A program made the translations under genes and the position numbers. Under the pieces are notes generated by a model, which saw nothing but the letters and a program-made list of their open reading frames with translations, ran no database searches and was not told where the DNA came from. From Roseburia faecis (GTDB lineage: Bacteria; Bacillota; Clostridia; Lachnospirales; Lachnospiraceae), in contig NZ_CVRR01000071.1 of the NCBI RefSeq assembly GCF_001406815.1, positions 62,001 to 126,000 on the forward strand: DNA of 64,000 nt. The letters run 5' to 3'. Positions 24,936 through 33,890 of this stretch are shown here, piece by piece (positions within the stretch are counted from its first letter, which is position 1; each line of letters begins with the position of its first letter).

Positions 24936-26975
24936 ATGAGCTTTAGAGAGATCAATCACAAAAATAACGAGGAATACTGGGAACGGCTGGAACTTGTGAT
25001 GGAGCGCATTGAGGCGGTCAGCGAGGAGGAAGCCTCCAGTGTGGAAGAACTGTACCGGAGATATTTCTTTGAAATGTCGGAACTGTTTCTGGTTTTGTAT
25101 AAATTAGCAGAAGCGTCCCTGAGTGGAAAACTGGCAGAAATTTCCACGCTGGAAGGGAAAAAGATCAATCGCCGTCTGTATCTGGATGTGCAGGAAGATT
25201 ATGCGGACAGTTATGCAAACCCGGCATATGCCGTCAGTAAGATGGGCTGGGAATACGGACCGCTGCTCTCGGCATTGGATGCCAGACTGCATGGAATTTA
25301 TACCAGCTGTATGGAAGGAAATATCCGTTATCTGTGTATTTATGCGGAACTTTTTGTGGAAATTTACAACTGTTTTGAGGATGCACAGAATCTGAATGTG
25401 CACGAGATCAGAAAATGCATTTATTCTTTTATGCATGATTACACAGAAATTTTTAATGCGGATGCGATCTGCAGACTGATCGATCCGGAATATGATTATT
25501 TCACCCAGATCGTGATGGAAGCGGAGCTGGATCATCCGGCATATCTGTACCGTTATGGTCTGTATATCGGAAAAGATGAGACGGAGTCCGCACATTTTCT
25601 GCATTCCTTGACAAAGCAGCAGATGCAGGCAATGGCGGATACATTTACCGAAGGATACCGGATCGGATTTGAAACAACCGGAAAAGATATTTCTAAAAAG
25701 TCGGTAGTGGAGATCCGTTATCCGCTGGGATTCGAGCGGATGGTACGCGCCGCCGTACACAATTTTAAAAAGATCGGATTGCAGCCGGTGCTGCGTCCGT
25801 ACTCTATTTCCCTGAACAAGCAGTTTACTTACGATCACAAAGAGGATCGCGGGCTGTGGCTGGATAAGGCACTCATCGAGCGGGGACTCGAAGTTGACCG
25901 TACTGTCTGGGAAAATCACAAAGCGATTGCTCCAAATTACGGAGGACCGGCAGTGATCGAAATTTTCGGGACAAAGCCGTTTTCGCCGGAGCAGAAAGAG
26001 GAGCGCGTTACCTATACCGACAAACAGAGGGAAATCGATGTGTATGAGCGCAGCGAGAAGAGCCAGCTGATCAATCATTACATTCACGGGGAGGAACGCA
26101 GTTTTACGATTATTGCTTACCCGGTTCCGTCCATCGGAGAAAAATACGAAGAAATCTTTGCGGAAACGGTGCATATCAATACGCTTGATTATATGCTTTA
26201 CCGCAATATGCAGCAGAAGATCATTGATGTGCTGGATACGGCGGACCGTGTGCACATCAAAGGCTGTAACGGAAACCGCACGGATCTGTATGTAAAGATT
26301 CATCCGCTTTCCGATCCTGCCAAAGAGACCGCATTTGAAAACTGTGTGGCAGATGTCAATATTCCGGTAGGGGAAGTGTTCACATCTCCGGTATTGCAGA
26401 AAACAGAAGGAAAGCTGCACGTCACACAGGTCTATCTGGGGGAATTCCTTTTCAAGAATCTGGAACTGGATTTTGAAAACGGAAGAATTACAGCTTATTC
26501 CTGTACAAATTTTGATTCTGAGGATGAAAACCGCAAGTATATAGAGGACAATATTCTGTTCCATCACAAAACACTTCCGATGGGAGAGTTTGCAATCGGA
26601 ACAAATACCACCGCATACCGGATGGCACGGAAATATCAGATCGCGGATAAGCTTCCGATTCTGATTGCGGAAAAGACAGGTCCGCATTTTGCGGTCGGAG
26701 ACACCTGTTACACGTACGATGAGGACAACATGACATACAATCCGGATGGAAAAGCGATCATCGCAAGGGACAATGAAATTTCGATCCGGCGCAAAGAAGA
26801 TATTTCAAAAGCATATTTTAACTGTCATACCGATATTACGATTCCGTATGATGAGTTAGGAGCGATTACGGTAGTACGTGCAGATGGCACGACGACAGAT
26901 ATTATAAGAAACGGGCGGTTTGTCGTTCCGGGAACGGAACCGTTAAATGAGCCGCTGGATGCAATGGAACCATAA
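24936..26975 (+). CDS. Aminopeptidase, M29 family
   Basis: The 679-residue protein ends in an M29 (AmpS/AmpT-type) metallo-aminopeptidase domain. Candidate metal ligands: Glu in G-E-V-F-T-S-P, Glu in P-M-G-E-F-A-I-G-T-N-T, His in K-T-G-P-H-F-A-V-G-D-T-C-Y, and His/Asp in N-C-H-T-D-I. The N-terminal ~270 residues are an extension not found in short (about 410 residue) M29 enzymes. ATG 24936 follows AGAAGGAAAC; an open frame runs further upstream to 24681 but overlaps the membrane-protein gene. Cytoplasmic peptide turnover is expected. purE follows 29 bases later. Confidence 0.88.
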   Translation: MSFREINHKNNEEYWERLELVMERIEAVSEEEASSVEELYRRYFFEMSELFLVLYKLAEASLSGKLAEISTLEGKKINRRLYLDVQEDYADSYANPAYAVSKMGWEYGPLLSALDARLHGIYTSCMEGNIRYLCIYAELFVEIYNCFEDAQNLNVHEIRKCIYSFMHDYTEIFNADAICRLIDPEYDYFTQIVMEAELDHPAYLYRYGLYIGKDETESAHFLHSLTKQQMQAMADTFTEGYRIGFETTGKDISKKSVVEIRYPLGFERMVRAAVHNFKKIGLQPVLRPYSISLNKQFTYDHKEDRGLWLDKALIERGLEVDRTVWENHKAIAPNYGGPAVIEIFGTKPFSPEQKEERVTYTDKQREIDVYERSEKSQLINHYIHGEERSFTIIAYPVPSIGEKYEEIFAETVHINTLDYMLYRNMQQKIIDVLDTADRVHIKGCNGNRTDLYVKIHPLSDPAKETAFENCVADVNIPVGEVFTSPVLQKTEGKLHVTQVYLGEFLFKNLELDFENGRITAYSCTNFDSEDENRKYIEDNILFHHKTLPMGEFAIGTNTTAYRMARKYQIADKLPILIAEKTGPHFAVGDTCYTYDEDNMTYNPDGKAIIARDNEISIRRKEDISKAYFNCHTDITIPYDELGAITVVRADGTTTDIIRNGRFVVPGTEPLNEPLDAMEP

Positions 26976-27004
26976 ATTTTTTCACATATAGGAGGATATT
27001 TAAA

Positions 27005-27505
27005 ATGGCACAAGTAGGAATTGTAATGGGCAGTGATTCAGATATGCCGATCATGGCAAAGGCAGCAGACATCTTAGACCAGCTGGGCGTCAGCTATGAG
27101 ATGACGATCATTTCCGCACACCGCGAGCCGGATGTATTTTTTGAATATGCAAAGAGTGCGGAGGAAAAAGGATTTAAAGTGATTATCGCAGGTGCAGGTA
27201 TGGCAGCACATCTGCCGGGCATGTGCGCAGCAATCTTCCCGATGCCGGTCATCGGAATCCCGATGCACACCACTTCTCTTGGCGGAAGAGATTCCCTGTA
27301 CAGTATCGTGCAGATGCCGACCGGTATTCCGGTAGCAACCGTAGCAATCAACGGCGGAGCAAATGCCGGTATTCTTGCAGCAAAGATTCTTGCAACCAGT
27401 GATGCGGATTTACTTGCACGCCTGAAAGAGTATTCTAAAAACTTAAAAGAGCAGGTTGAGGCAAAGGATGCCAGATTGCAGGAAGTGGGATATAAGAACT
27501 ACTAA
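27005..27505 (+). CDS. purE: N5-carboxyaminoimidazole ribonucleotide mutase
   Basis: The 166-residue class I PurE has G-S-D-S-D-M-P near the start, the I-S-A-H-R-E-P-D active-site loop (about 40-47) and A-G-A-G-M-A-A-H-L-P-G (about 65-75). It moves the carboxyl group of N5-CAIR to make CAIR in purine synthesis; a purK is not in the window. ATAGGAGG precedes the start. About 100 bases with a separate promoter candidate lie before purM. Confidence 0.96.
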   Translation: MAQVGIVMGSDSDMPIMAKAADILDQLGVSYEMTIISAHREPDVFFEYAKSAEEKGFKVIIAGAGMAAHLPGMCAAIFPMPVIGIPMHTTSLGGRDSLYSIVQMPTGIPVATVAINGGANAGILAAKILATSDADLLARLKEYSKNLKEQVEAKDARLQEVGYKNY

Positions 27506-27527
27506 TTAGATTTATTAACATTTATGA

Positions 27528-27557
27528 TTGGTAAAATCGAAAAATACCCGATATACT
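27528..27557 (+). promoter_or_regulatory. Candidate promoter for purM-purN-purD
   Basis: TTGGTA (27528-27533), 18-bp spacer, TATACT (27552-27557) in the 100-base gap between purE and purM. No purine riboswitch is recognisable there. The -35 box is weak. Confidence 0.4.
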
Positions 27558-27605
27558 ATAAGCGACAATAATAGATTAAAACACAGATATTAGGAGGAAA
27601 AATAA

Positions 27606-28631
27606 ATGGATTACAAGAACGCGGGCGTAGATATCGAAGCAGGATATGAGTCAGTGGAACTGATGAAGAAGTTTGTAAAGGGAACCATGCGTCCGGAGGT
27701 ATTAGGCGGACTTGGCGGATTTTCCGGTGCTTTTTCGCTGGATGCGATCAAGAATATGGAAGAGCCGGTTCTTTTATCCGGAACCGATGGATGCGGAACC
27801 AAGGTAAAACTGGCTTTCCTGATGGACAAGCATGATACGATCGGTATTGATGCCGTTGCAATGTGTGTCAACGATGTAGCCTGTGCCGGTGGTGAACCGT
27901 TATTTTTCCTGGATTATATTGCATGTGGAAAAAATTATCCGGAGAAAATTGCAACGATCGTAAGCGGTGTGGCAGAGGGTTGTAAGCAGTCCGGATGTGC
28001 ACTGATCGGTGGAGAGACTGCAGAGCATCCGGGACTGATGCCGGAGGATGAGTATGATCTGGCCGGATTTACCGTAGGTGTGGTTGACAAGAAGGATATC
28101 ATTACCGGAGAAGACGTAAAAGCCGGGGATGTGCTGATCGGTATGGCAAGTTCCGGTGTACATTCCAATGGATTTTCTCTCGTGCGCAAGATTTTCCGTA
28201 TGGACAAAGAAACCTTAAATACATATATGGATGAGCTTGGAACAACGCTTGGCGAGGCTCTTCTTGCTCCGACCCGTATCTATGTAGGCGCATTGAAGTC
28301 TATCAAGAACGCCGGAGTACGTGTGAAAGCCTGCAGCCATATTACCGGTGGTGGTTTCTATGAGAATATTCCACGTATGCTTCCGGAAGGAAAGCATGCC
28401 GTAGTGGAAAAGAACAGCTACCCGGTTCCTCCAATCTTTACCCTTATGGCAAGAGAGGGAAATGTAGATGAGCATATGATGTACAATACTTACAACATGG
28501 GACTTGGAATGGTTCTTGCAGTCGATCCGGCAGACGTGGACAAGACGATGGAAGCAATCAAAGCAGCCGGAGATACTCCATATGTGGTTGGTAAGATCAC
28601 AGACGGAGAGAAGGGTGTAACATTATGCTAA
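27606..28631 (+). CDS. purM: Phosphoribosylformylglycinamidine cyclo-ligase (AIR synthetase)
   Basis: The 341-residue protein closes the imidazole ring of the purine with ATP. Family marks: the start [12 protein letters not shown], the S-G-T-D-G-C-G-T-K segment (about 57-65), G-G-E-T-A-E-H-P-G and H-I-T-G-G-G-F. TTAGGAGG precedes the ATG. Its end overlaps purN by 7 bases, so the operon purM-purN-purD is tightly packed. Confidence 0.96.
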   Translation: MDYKNAGVDIEAGYESVELMKKFVKGTMRPEVLGGLGGFSGAFSLDAIKNMEEPVLLSGTDGCGTKVKLAFLMDKHDTIGIDAVAMCVNDVACAGGEPLFFLDYIACGKNYPEKIATIVSGVAEGCKQSGCALIGGETAEHPGLMPEDEYDLAGFTVGVVDKKDIITGEDVKAGDVLIGMASSGVHSNGFSLVRKIFRMDKETLNTYMDELGTTLGEALLAPTRIYVGALKSIKNAGVRVKACSHITGGGFYENIPRMLPEGKHAVVEKNSYPVPPIFTLMAREGNVDEHMMYNTYNMGLGMVLAVDPADVDKTMEAIKAAGDTPYVVGKITDGEKGVTLC

Positions 28632-29251
28632 AAATCGCAGTATGTGTATCCGGCGGCGGAACCAATCTGCAGGCCATTATCGATGGAATTGAACAAAAAA
28701 CAATCACAAATACAGAGATTGCGGTAGTGATCAGCAATAATCCGGGAGCATACGCTTTGGAACGTGCAAAAAAGCACGGAATTGAGGCAGTATGCATCAG
28801 CCCGAAGGAGTATGAGAGCCGTGCGGCATTTAATGAAGATTTTCTGCGCAGACTTGATGCGTATGAGGTGGATCTGGTTGTGCTGGCAGGATTCCTTGTC
28901 GTCATTCCGGAACAGATGATTGCAAAGTACAGAAACCGCATCATCAATATTCATCCGTCTTTAATTCCGTCTTTCTGTGGAACCGGATATTATGGGCTGA
29001 AAGTGCATGAAGGTGCACTTGCCCGCGGAGTCAAAGTCACAGGTGCCACCGTGCATTTTGTGGATGAGGGAACGGATACCGGTCCGATCATTCTGCAGAA
29101 AGCGGTAGAAGTGCAGGAGGGCGATACGCCGGAGATCCTGCAGCGCCGTGTCATGGAACAGGCAGAGTGGAAGATTATGCCACAGGCGATCGACCTGATC
29201 GCAAATGGAAAAGTGACGGTGATGGGCAAAACCGTACATATCAGTAAATAG
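28625..29251 (+). CDS. purN: Phosphoribosylglycinamide formyltransferase
   Basis: The 208-residue enzyme transfers a formyl group from 10-formyl-THF to GAR. The N-terminal [11 protein letters not shown] motif, the [10 protein letters not shown] catalytic loop (about 106-115) and [10 protein letters not shown] are present. The site G-T-G-Y-Y-G replaces the more usual G-x-x-A-x-x form after the catalytic loop, as in other clostridial copies. Overlap with purM implies coupled translation. Confidence 0.95.
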   Translation: MLKIAVCVSGGGTNLQAIIDGIEQKTITNTEIAVVISNNPGAYALERAKKHGIEAVCISPKEYESRAAFNEDFLRRLDAYEVDLVVLAGFLVVIPEQMIAKYRNRIINIHPSLIPSFCGTGYYGLKVHEGALARGVKVTGATVHFVDEGTDTGPIILQKAVEVQEGDTPEILQRRVMEQAEWKIMPQAIDLIANGKVTVMGKTVHISK

Positions 29252-29279
29252 GAAATGCATCACATATAGGAGGATAATC

Positions 29280-30554
29280 ATGAAAGTTCTTGTAATTGGA
29301 AGCGGTGGACGTGAGCATGCAATCGTAACAAGCGTTGCCAAAAGTCCGAGAGTTGACAAAATATACTGTGCACCTGGAAATGCGGGAATTGCAGCTTTAG
29401 CTGAGTGTGTGCCGATCGGAGCCATGGAGTTTGACAAGCTCGTTGCGTTTGCAAAGGAGAAATCCATTGATTTTACCATCGTTGGTATGGATGATCCGCT
29501 GGTTGGCGGAATTGTGGATGTCTTTGAAGCAGAAGGCTTAAAGGTATTCGGACCGCGCAAAAATGCAGCGATTCTGGAAGGATCGAAAGCATTCTCCAAG
29601 GATCTGATGAAAAAGTATCATATTCCGACAGCTGCTTACGAGAACTTTACTGATCCGGAAGAAGCTTTAAAATATCTTGAGACAGCAAAGATGCCAATCG
29701 TGTTAAAGGCAGACGGTCTGGCACTCGGAAAGGGTGTGCTGATCTGCAATACACTCGAAGAGGCAAAAGAAGGCGTGCGTACGATCATGGAAGATAAGAA
29801 ATTCGGAAATGCCGGAAATACGATGGTAATCGAAGAATTTATGACCGGACGTGAAGTATCGGTTCTGACCTATGTGGATGGAAAGACCATCCGCATCATG
29901 TCTTCCGCACAGGATCACAAACGTGCCAAGGATGGAGATCAGGGACTGAATACCGGCGGTATGGGAAATTTCTCTCCAAGTCCGTTCTATACAAAAGAAG
30001 TAGATGAATTCTGTAAGAAGTATATTTATCAGCCAACTGTAGATGCTATGGCTGCGGAGGGAAGACCATTTACCGGAGTTATTTTCTTCGGACTGATGCT
30101 GACAGGGGAAGGACCAAAGGTTCTTGAGTACAATGCCCGTTTTGGAGATCCGGAGGCACAGGTCGTTCTTCCACGTATGAAAAATGATATCATTGATGTC
30201 ATGGAAGCATGTGTCGATGGAAAACTTGACACGATTGATCTGCAGTTTGAGGACAATGCAGCTGTCTGTGTTGTACTTGCATCTGACGGATATCCGGTTT
30301 CCTATGAGAAAGGATTCCCAATCAGCGGACTTGAAAAGTTCGAGGGCAAGGATGATTACTTCTGTTTCCATGCAGGAACTGCATTCGATAAGGAAGGACG
30401 CATCGTAACAAACGGCGGACGTGTCCTTGGCATTACTGCAACCGGAAAAGATTTAAAAGAAGCAAGAAAGAAAGCCTATGAGGCAACCGAATGGGTGGAT
30501 TTCGCAAATAAGTATATGCGCCATGATATCGGAAAGGCAATTGACGAGGCATAA
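29280..30554 (+). CDS. purD: Phosphoribosylamine-glycine ligase
   Basis: The 424-residue ATP-grasp enzyme joins phosphoribosylamine and glycine. N-terminal V-I-G-S-G-G-R-E-H-A, ATP-binding K-A-D-G-L-A-L-G-K-G-V (about 141-151), and E-Y-N-A-R-F-G-D-P-E-A-Q near 283 are all present. ATAGGAGGATAATC precedes the ATG. The stop overlaps the HAD phosphatase start (TAATG). Confidence 0.97.
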   Translation: MKVLVIGSGGREHAIVTSVAKSPRVDKIYCAPGNAGIAALAECVPIGAMEFDKLVAFAKEKSIDFTIVGMDDPLVGGIVDVFEAEGLKVFGPRKNAAILEGSKAFSKDLMKKYHIPTAAYENFTDPEEALKYLETAKMPIVLKADGLALGKGVLICNTLEEAKEGVRTIMEDKKFGNAGNTMVIEEFMTGREVSVLTYVDGKTIRIMSSAQDHKRAKDGDQGLNTGGMGNFSPSPFYTKEVDEFCKKYIYQPTVDAMAAEGRPFTGVIFFGLMLTGEGPKVLEYNARFGDPEAQVVLPRMKNDIIDVMEACVDGKLDTIDLQFEDNAAVCVVLASDGYPVSYEKGFPISGLEKFEGKDDYFCFHAGTAFDKEGRIVTNGGRVLGITATGKDLKEARKKAYEATEWVDFANKYMRHDIGKAIDEA

Positions 30555-31189
30555 TGAAAAAAGGAATCATATTTGATATGGACGGAACACTCTGGGATTC
30601 CGCTGCGGAAGTGGCAGAGTCCTGGAATGAGACCGTAAAAAGAGCCGGCTACGACAGAAAACCGATTACGGTAAAGGACATCCAGTCAGTAATGGGAAAG
30701 ACGATGGATGTGATCGCACGGATTCTGTTTCCGGATCTGGAAGAAGGCGAACGCCAGAAACTTCTGGCACAGTGTGGGGAAGAAGAAAATGAATATCTCC
30801 GGATACACGGAGCAACTCTCTACCCGGATATCCGCAGGACAATGGAACAGTTGAAGAAAAAATATCATCTGTATATTGTAAGCAACTGCCAGTCCGGATA
30901 TATAGAGGCTTTTCTGGATTATTACAAACTGCACGATCTGATAGAGGATACTGAGTGCTACGGAAATAATGAAAAATCAAAAGGAGAGAATATCGCGTTA
31001 CTGTACAGGCGGAATGCATTGGATGATGCGGTATATGTAGGTGATATTCAGGGAGATTACGATGCAAGCATGGATGCGGGGGTTAAATTTATTCATGCGG
31101 CATACGGGTTTGGTACAATAGAAGACAAGGTTCCTGAAATTCACAAATTCTGTGAATTGGAGAATGTGGCAGATCAGGTTCTGCTGTAG
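30554..31189 (+). CDS. HAD-family phosphatase (phosphoglycolate phosphatase-like)
   Basis: The 211-residue protein has HAD motif I F-D-M-D-G-T-L-W-D (about 7-15), motif II V-S-N-C near 109, a lysine near K-S-K-G and motif IV V-G-D-I-Q-G-D near 158. A helical cap domain after motif I places it in the beta-phosphoglucomutase/phosphoglycolate phosphatase subfamily. The substrate cannot be told from sequence. It is translated from within the purD stop, so its dose follows purine enzymes; a house-cleaning or nucleotide-sugar phosphatase role is possible. Confidence 0.88.
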   Translation: MKKGIIFDMDGTLWDSAAEVAESWNETVKRAGYDRKPITVKDIQSVMGKTMDVIARILFPDLEEGERQKLLAQCGEEENEYLRIHGATLYPDIRRTMEQLKKKYHLYIVSNCQSGYIEAFLDYYKLHDLIEDTECYGNNEKSKGENIALLYRRNALDDAVYVGDIQGDYDASMDAGVKFIHAAYGFGTIEDKVPEIHKFCELENVADQVLL

Positions 31190-31202
31190 ATAAGAGGTTA
31201 CT

Positions 31203-33881
31203 ATGCGGGAGCAGAAAGAACAGGAAAAGCAAAATGAACTTCTCAGGGTGGTTGCAGAGCAAAACCATGAGAGATTGATAGAATATGATGTAAAAGAAGA
31301 CCGGGCAGTGGTTTATGCGATAGAAAATGACCGGTTCGAGGTCCTTTTTGATATCGAAGATTATGTAAAGAAGAACCATTATGGATCTGTTTTTATTGAT
31401 CCGGAAGATAAAAAGGTATTTCGCAGAGCGATGCATGCCTGCCTGCAAAAAGAAGGGACTGTTACGGTCGATGTCCGTTATTGCGAAAAAGAAAATCAAC
31501 CGGAATGGTACCGTTTTTATCTGGTGAGTATTGCGGAAGAAGATGGAAAAACAGATCGTATGGTGGGGCGTTTTTGCTGTGTGCAGCAGGAGAAAGCCAT
31601 CACGGAACGCATGCGGCGCCGGGCAGAGATTGATGTACTGACGAATGTGTATAACCATAAGGCATTTGAGGAATACTGCGCAAAAGAGCTTGCGGAATGT
31701 ACAACAAATGCCTTATTTGTCATGCTTGATATTGATGATTTTAAAATGATCAATGATACGCAGGGACATGCGGTAGGGGATATGGTCTTAAGCCAGACCG
31801 GAAGTATTTTAAGTGAAGTGATCGGTGACCGGGGAATTGTCGGCAGGCTTGGGGGAGATGAATTCGCGGTGTTTGCTTCCGGCTTTCAGAATTCTGTTGA
31901 AATGGAAGAATTTTGTGTCTCCCTGCGTGAAAATTTGAAAAAGATTATCTTTGATATGGAATATTCCGTATCTATCGGTGCTGCGAAACTGGATGGACGA
32001 AGAATCAGTTTTCCGGATTTTTATTATGAGGCAGACCGGGCAGTTTACGCGGCGAAAAGAGGCGGAAAAAACCGGATTGTTTTTTATGATCAGATCAAAG
32101 AAAATCAGGAGCCGGAAACGGCAGATCCGGTGGAACCGATTCTCGCACAAGGCAATGAAAAATCCATGTTAAGACAGCTCCGTACCTGTATGGAAGCGCT
32201 TGGAAGAGAGGGAATCGGAGATGCCCTTATGCAGACATTTGAAGCGCTGCGCCAGTATTTTGACGCGGACTGTGTTGTGCTTGCCTATGCAAAAGAGGGC
32301 GGTATCCGCTATGTGGAAGAGTGTCACAGGGATACGGCACAGATGATGGCAAGACTTGTGACCGAGGAAATTGAGTCAGGAGATGCAGAAGGAGTTATTC
32401 AGGAAATAGGACAACTCGGGGACGTGGTGATTCCGGATATCAAGTCGCTGAGAGAAAGTCATCCGGTGATCTATGAATATCTGGCAGAACTACGTGCATG
32501 GTCTGCAGCCGGGATTTCTTTGTATACAGGAGATCATCTGCTTGGAATTTTAATGGTTCTAAACCCACACAGACATCTCGGGGAGGCTGAGATTCTTTCC
32601 ATGCTTGGTGCGGCACTGGCTGCGCGGATTGAACTTCGCAATCTGCAGGAGCAGCAGGAATATGACCGCACACATGACAAACTGACCAATCTCTGGAACC
32701 GGGAGGGATTGTCCGTTATGGCACGTACTGGTGCGGACAATATGTTCTGTTCACTTGGCGTGATTACAACCGATGTGATCCATCTGTCGGAGATTAATAA
32801 ACAGTTTGGCTATATCAGCGGCAACCGCAGACTGATGGAAGTTGCGGATTTATTGAAATCCCTGTTTCCCAATTACCGGATTTACCGGTATGATGAGGAT
32901 GAGATGCTGGTTTTGTGTATCAACATTAAACGGCAGGAAATGGAGCAGCAGGTGGAAAATCTGCAGAAAAGGCTTGCCGGACTTGGCTTTGGCGTGGCGA
33001 TGGGATACAGCTGGAGTGCACATCCGCAGACACGCAGCCAGATTGCAGAGGCAGAGGTTCTTATGAGCAACGATAAGCTTAAGCTGATGCATGGCACAAC
33101 CGTGATGAAGCGCATGGAGCAGAGCGTGATAGATGAGATCAACGATCTGATGGAGCGAGGAAGGTATCTGGTATATCTGCAGCCGAAAGTGGATATCCAC
33201 ACAGGGCGCACAGAGGGCGCGGAGGCACTGATCCGGCAGCTGGATGATGAACTGGGCATTGTGGGACCGGGGATGTTTATTCCGGTGCTGGAACATTACA
33301 ATCTGGTGCATATGATTGACCTGTTTGTTCTGGATGAAGTATTTCGTTATCAGAAGGAACAGATCCGGGAAGGACATCGTACGGTGCCAATATCCGTGAA
33401 TTTCTCGAAGATGACGATCATGTATCCGGAACTTATTGAAAAAGTAACGCAGATGGTTCAAAAATATGATATTCCGGTGGAACTGATCCATATTGAGGTA
33501 ACGGAGACGGTGGGAGACATGGATCATGTTCTGATTGAAAATGTTGCAAACAGCCTCAAAGAACTCGGATTCAGGCTCTCAATGGATGATTTCGGAAGTC
33601 ATTATTCCAATCTTGCGGTACTGATCCAGTATGATTTCGATTCTGCAAAGATTGACCGGTCCATGGTAACTGAAATTACCAATAACCGCAAAAGCCGGAT
33701 TCTCCTCGACTATATGACTTCCATGATCAATGATCTGGGAATTCACTGTATCGTCGAGGGAATCGAGACAAAAGAGCAGGTAGATATTTTAAAGAAAACA
33801 AAGGCAGAGATGATCCAGGGATTTTATTTTGGAAAACCTGTGCCAAAAGAAAAATTTTATGAGGCCTTTATCGCAGAATAG
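31203..33881 (+). CDS. Multi-domain c-di-GMP protein: PAS-like, GGDEF, GAF-like, degenerate GGDEF, EAL
   Basis: The 892-residue protein has no membrane segment. Order: PAS-like sensor (~20-140), GGDEF (~145-300) with M-L-D-I-D-D-F-K and intact L-G-G-D-E-F, GAF-like region (~330-480), a second GGDEF fold (~490-630) in which the motif reads Y-D-E-D-E-M and so is inactive, and EAL (~645-890). The EAL residues look complete: E-A-L-I-R, S-V-N-F-S, I-E-V-T-E-T, D-D-F-G-S, A-K-I-D-R, V-E-G-I-E-T and Q-G-F-Y-F-G-K-P. It could both make and degrade c-di-GMP; no RxxD inhibition site precedes the intact GGDEF. It starts 13 bases after the HAD gene and ends convergent with a subtilase. Confidence 0.9.
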   Translation: MREQKEQEKQNELLRVVAEQNHERLIEYDVKEDRAVVYAIENDRFEVLFDIEDYVKKNHYGSVFIDPEDKKVFRRAMHACLQKEGTVTVDVRYCEKENQPEWYRFYLVSIAEEDGKTDRMVGRFCCVQQEKAITERMRRRAEIDVLTNVYNHKAFEEYCAKELAECTTNALFVMLDIDDFKMINDTQGHAVGDMVLSQTGSILSEVIGDRGIVGRLGGDEFAVFASGFQNSVEMEEFCVSLRENLKKIIFDMEYSVSIGAAKLDGRRISFPDFYYEADRAVYAAKRGGKNRIVFYDQIKENQEPETADPVEPILAQGNEKSMLRQLRTCMEALGREGIGDALMQTFEALRQYFDADCVVLAYAKEGGIRYVEECHRDTAQMMARLVTEEIESGDAEGVIQEIGQLGDVVIPDIKSLRESHPVIYEYLAELRAWSAAGISLYTGDHLLGILMVLNPHRHLGEAEILSMLGAALAARIELRNLQEQQEYDRTHDKLTNLWNREGLSVMARTGADNMFCSLGVITTDVIHLSEINKQFGYISGNRRLMEVADLLKSLFPNYRIYRYDEDEMLVLCINIKRQEMEQQVENLQKRLAGLGFGVAMGYSWSAHPQTRSQIAEAEVLMSNDKLKLMHGTTVMKRMEQSVIDEINDLMERGRYLVYLQPKVDIHTGRTEGAEALIRQLDDELGIVGPGMFIPVLEHYNLVHMIDLFVLDEVFRYQKEQIREGHRTVPISVNFSKMTIMYPELIEKVTQMVQKYDIPVELIHIEVTETVGDMDHVLIENVANSLKELGFRLSMDDFGSHYSNLAVLIQYDFDSAKIDRSMVTEITNNRKSRILLDYMTSMINDLGIHCIVEGIETKEQVDILKKTKAEMIQGFYFGKPVPKEKFYEAFIAE

Positions 33882-33890
33882 GGGAGTGGA

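Noticed and set aside
25104-26687. 527-codon open frame antisense to the M29 aminopeptidase
   Set aside because: No ribosome site, low-complexity His/Arg/Ile/Phe-rich product, entirely a shadow of a well-supported gene.
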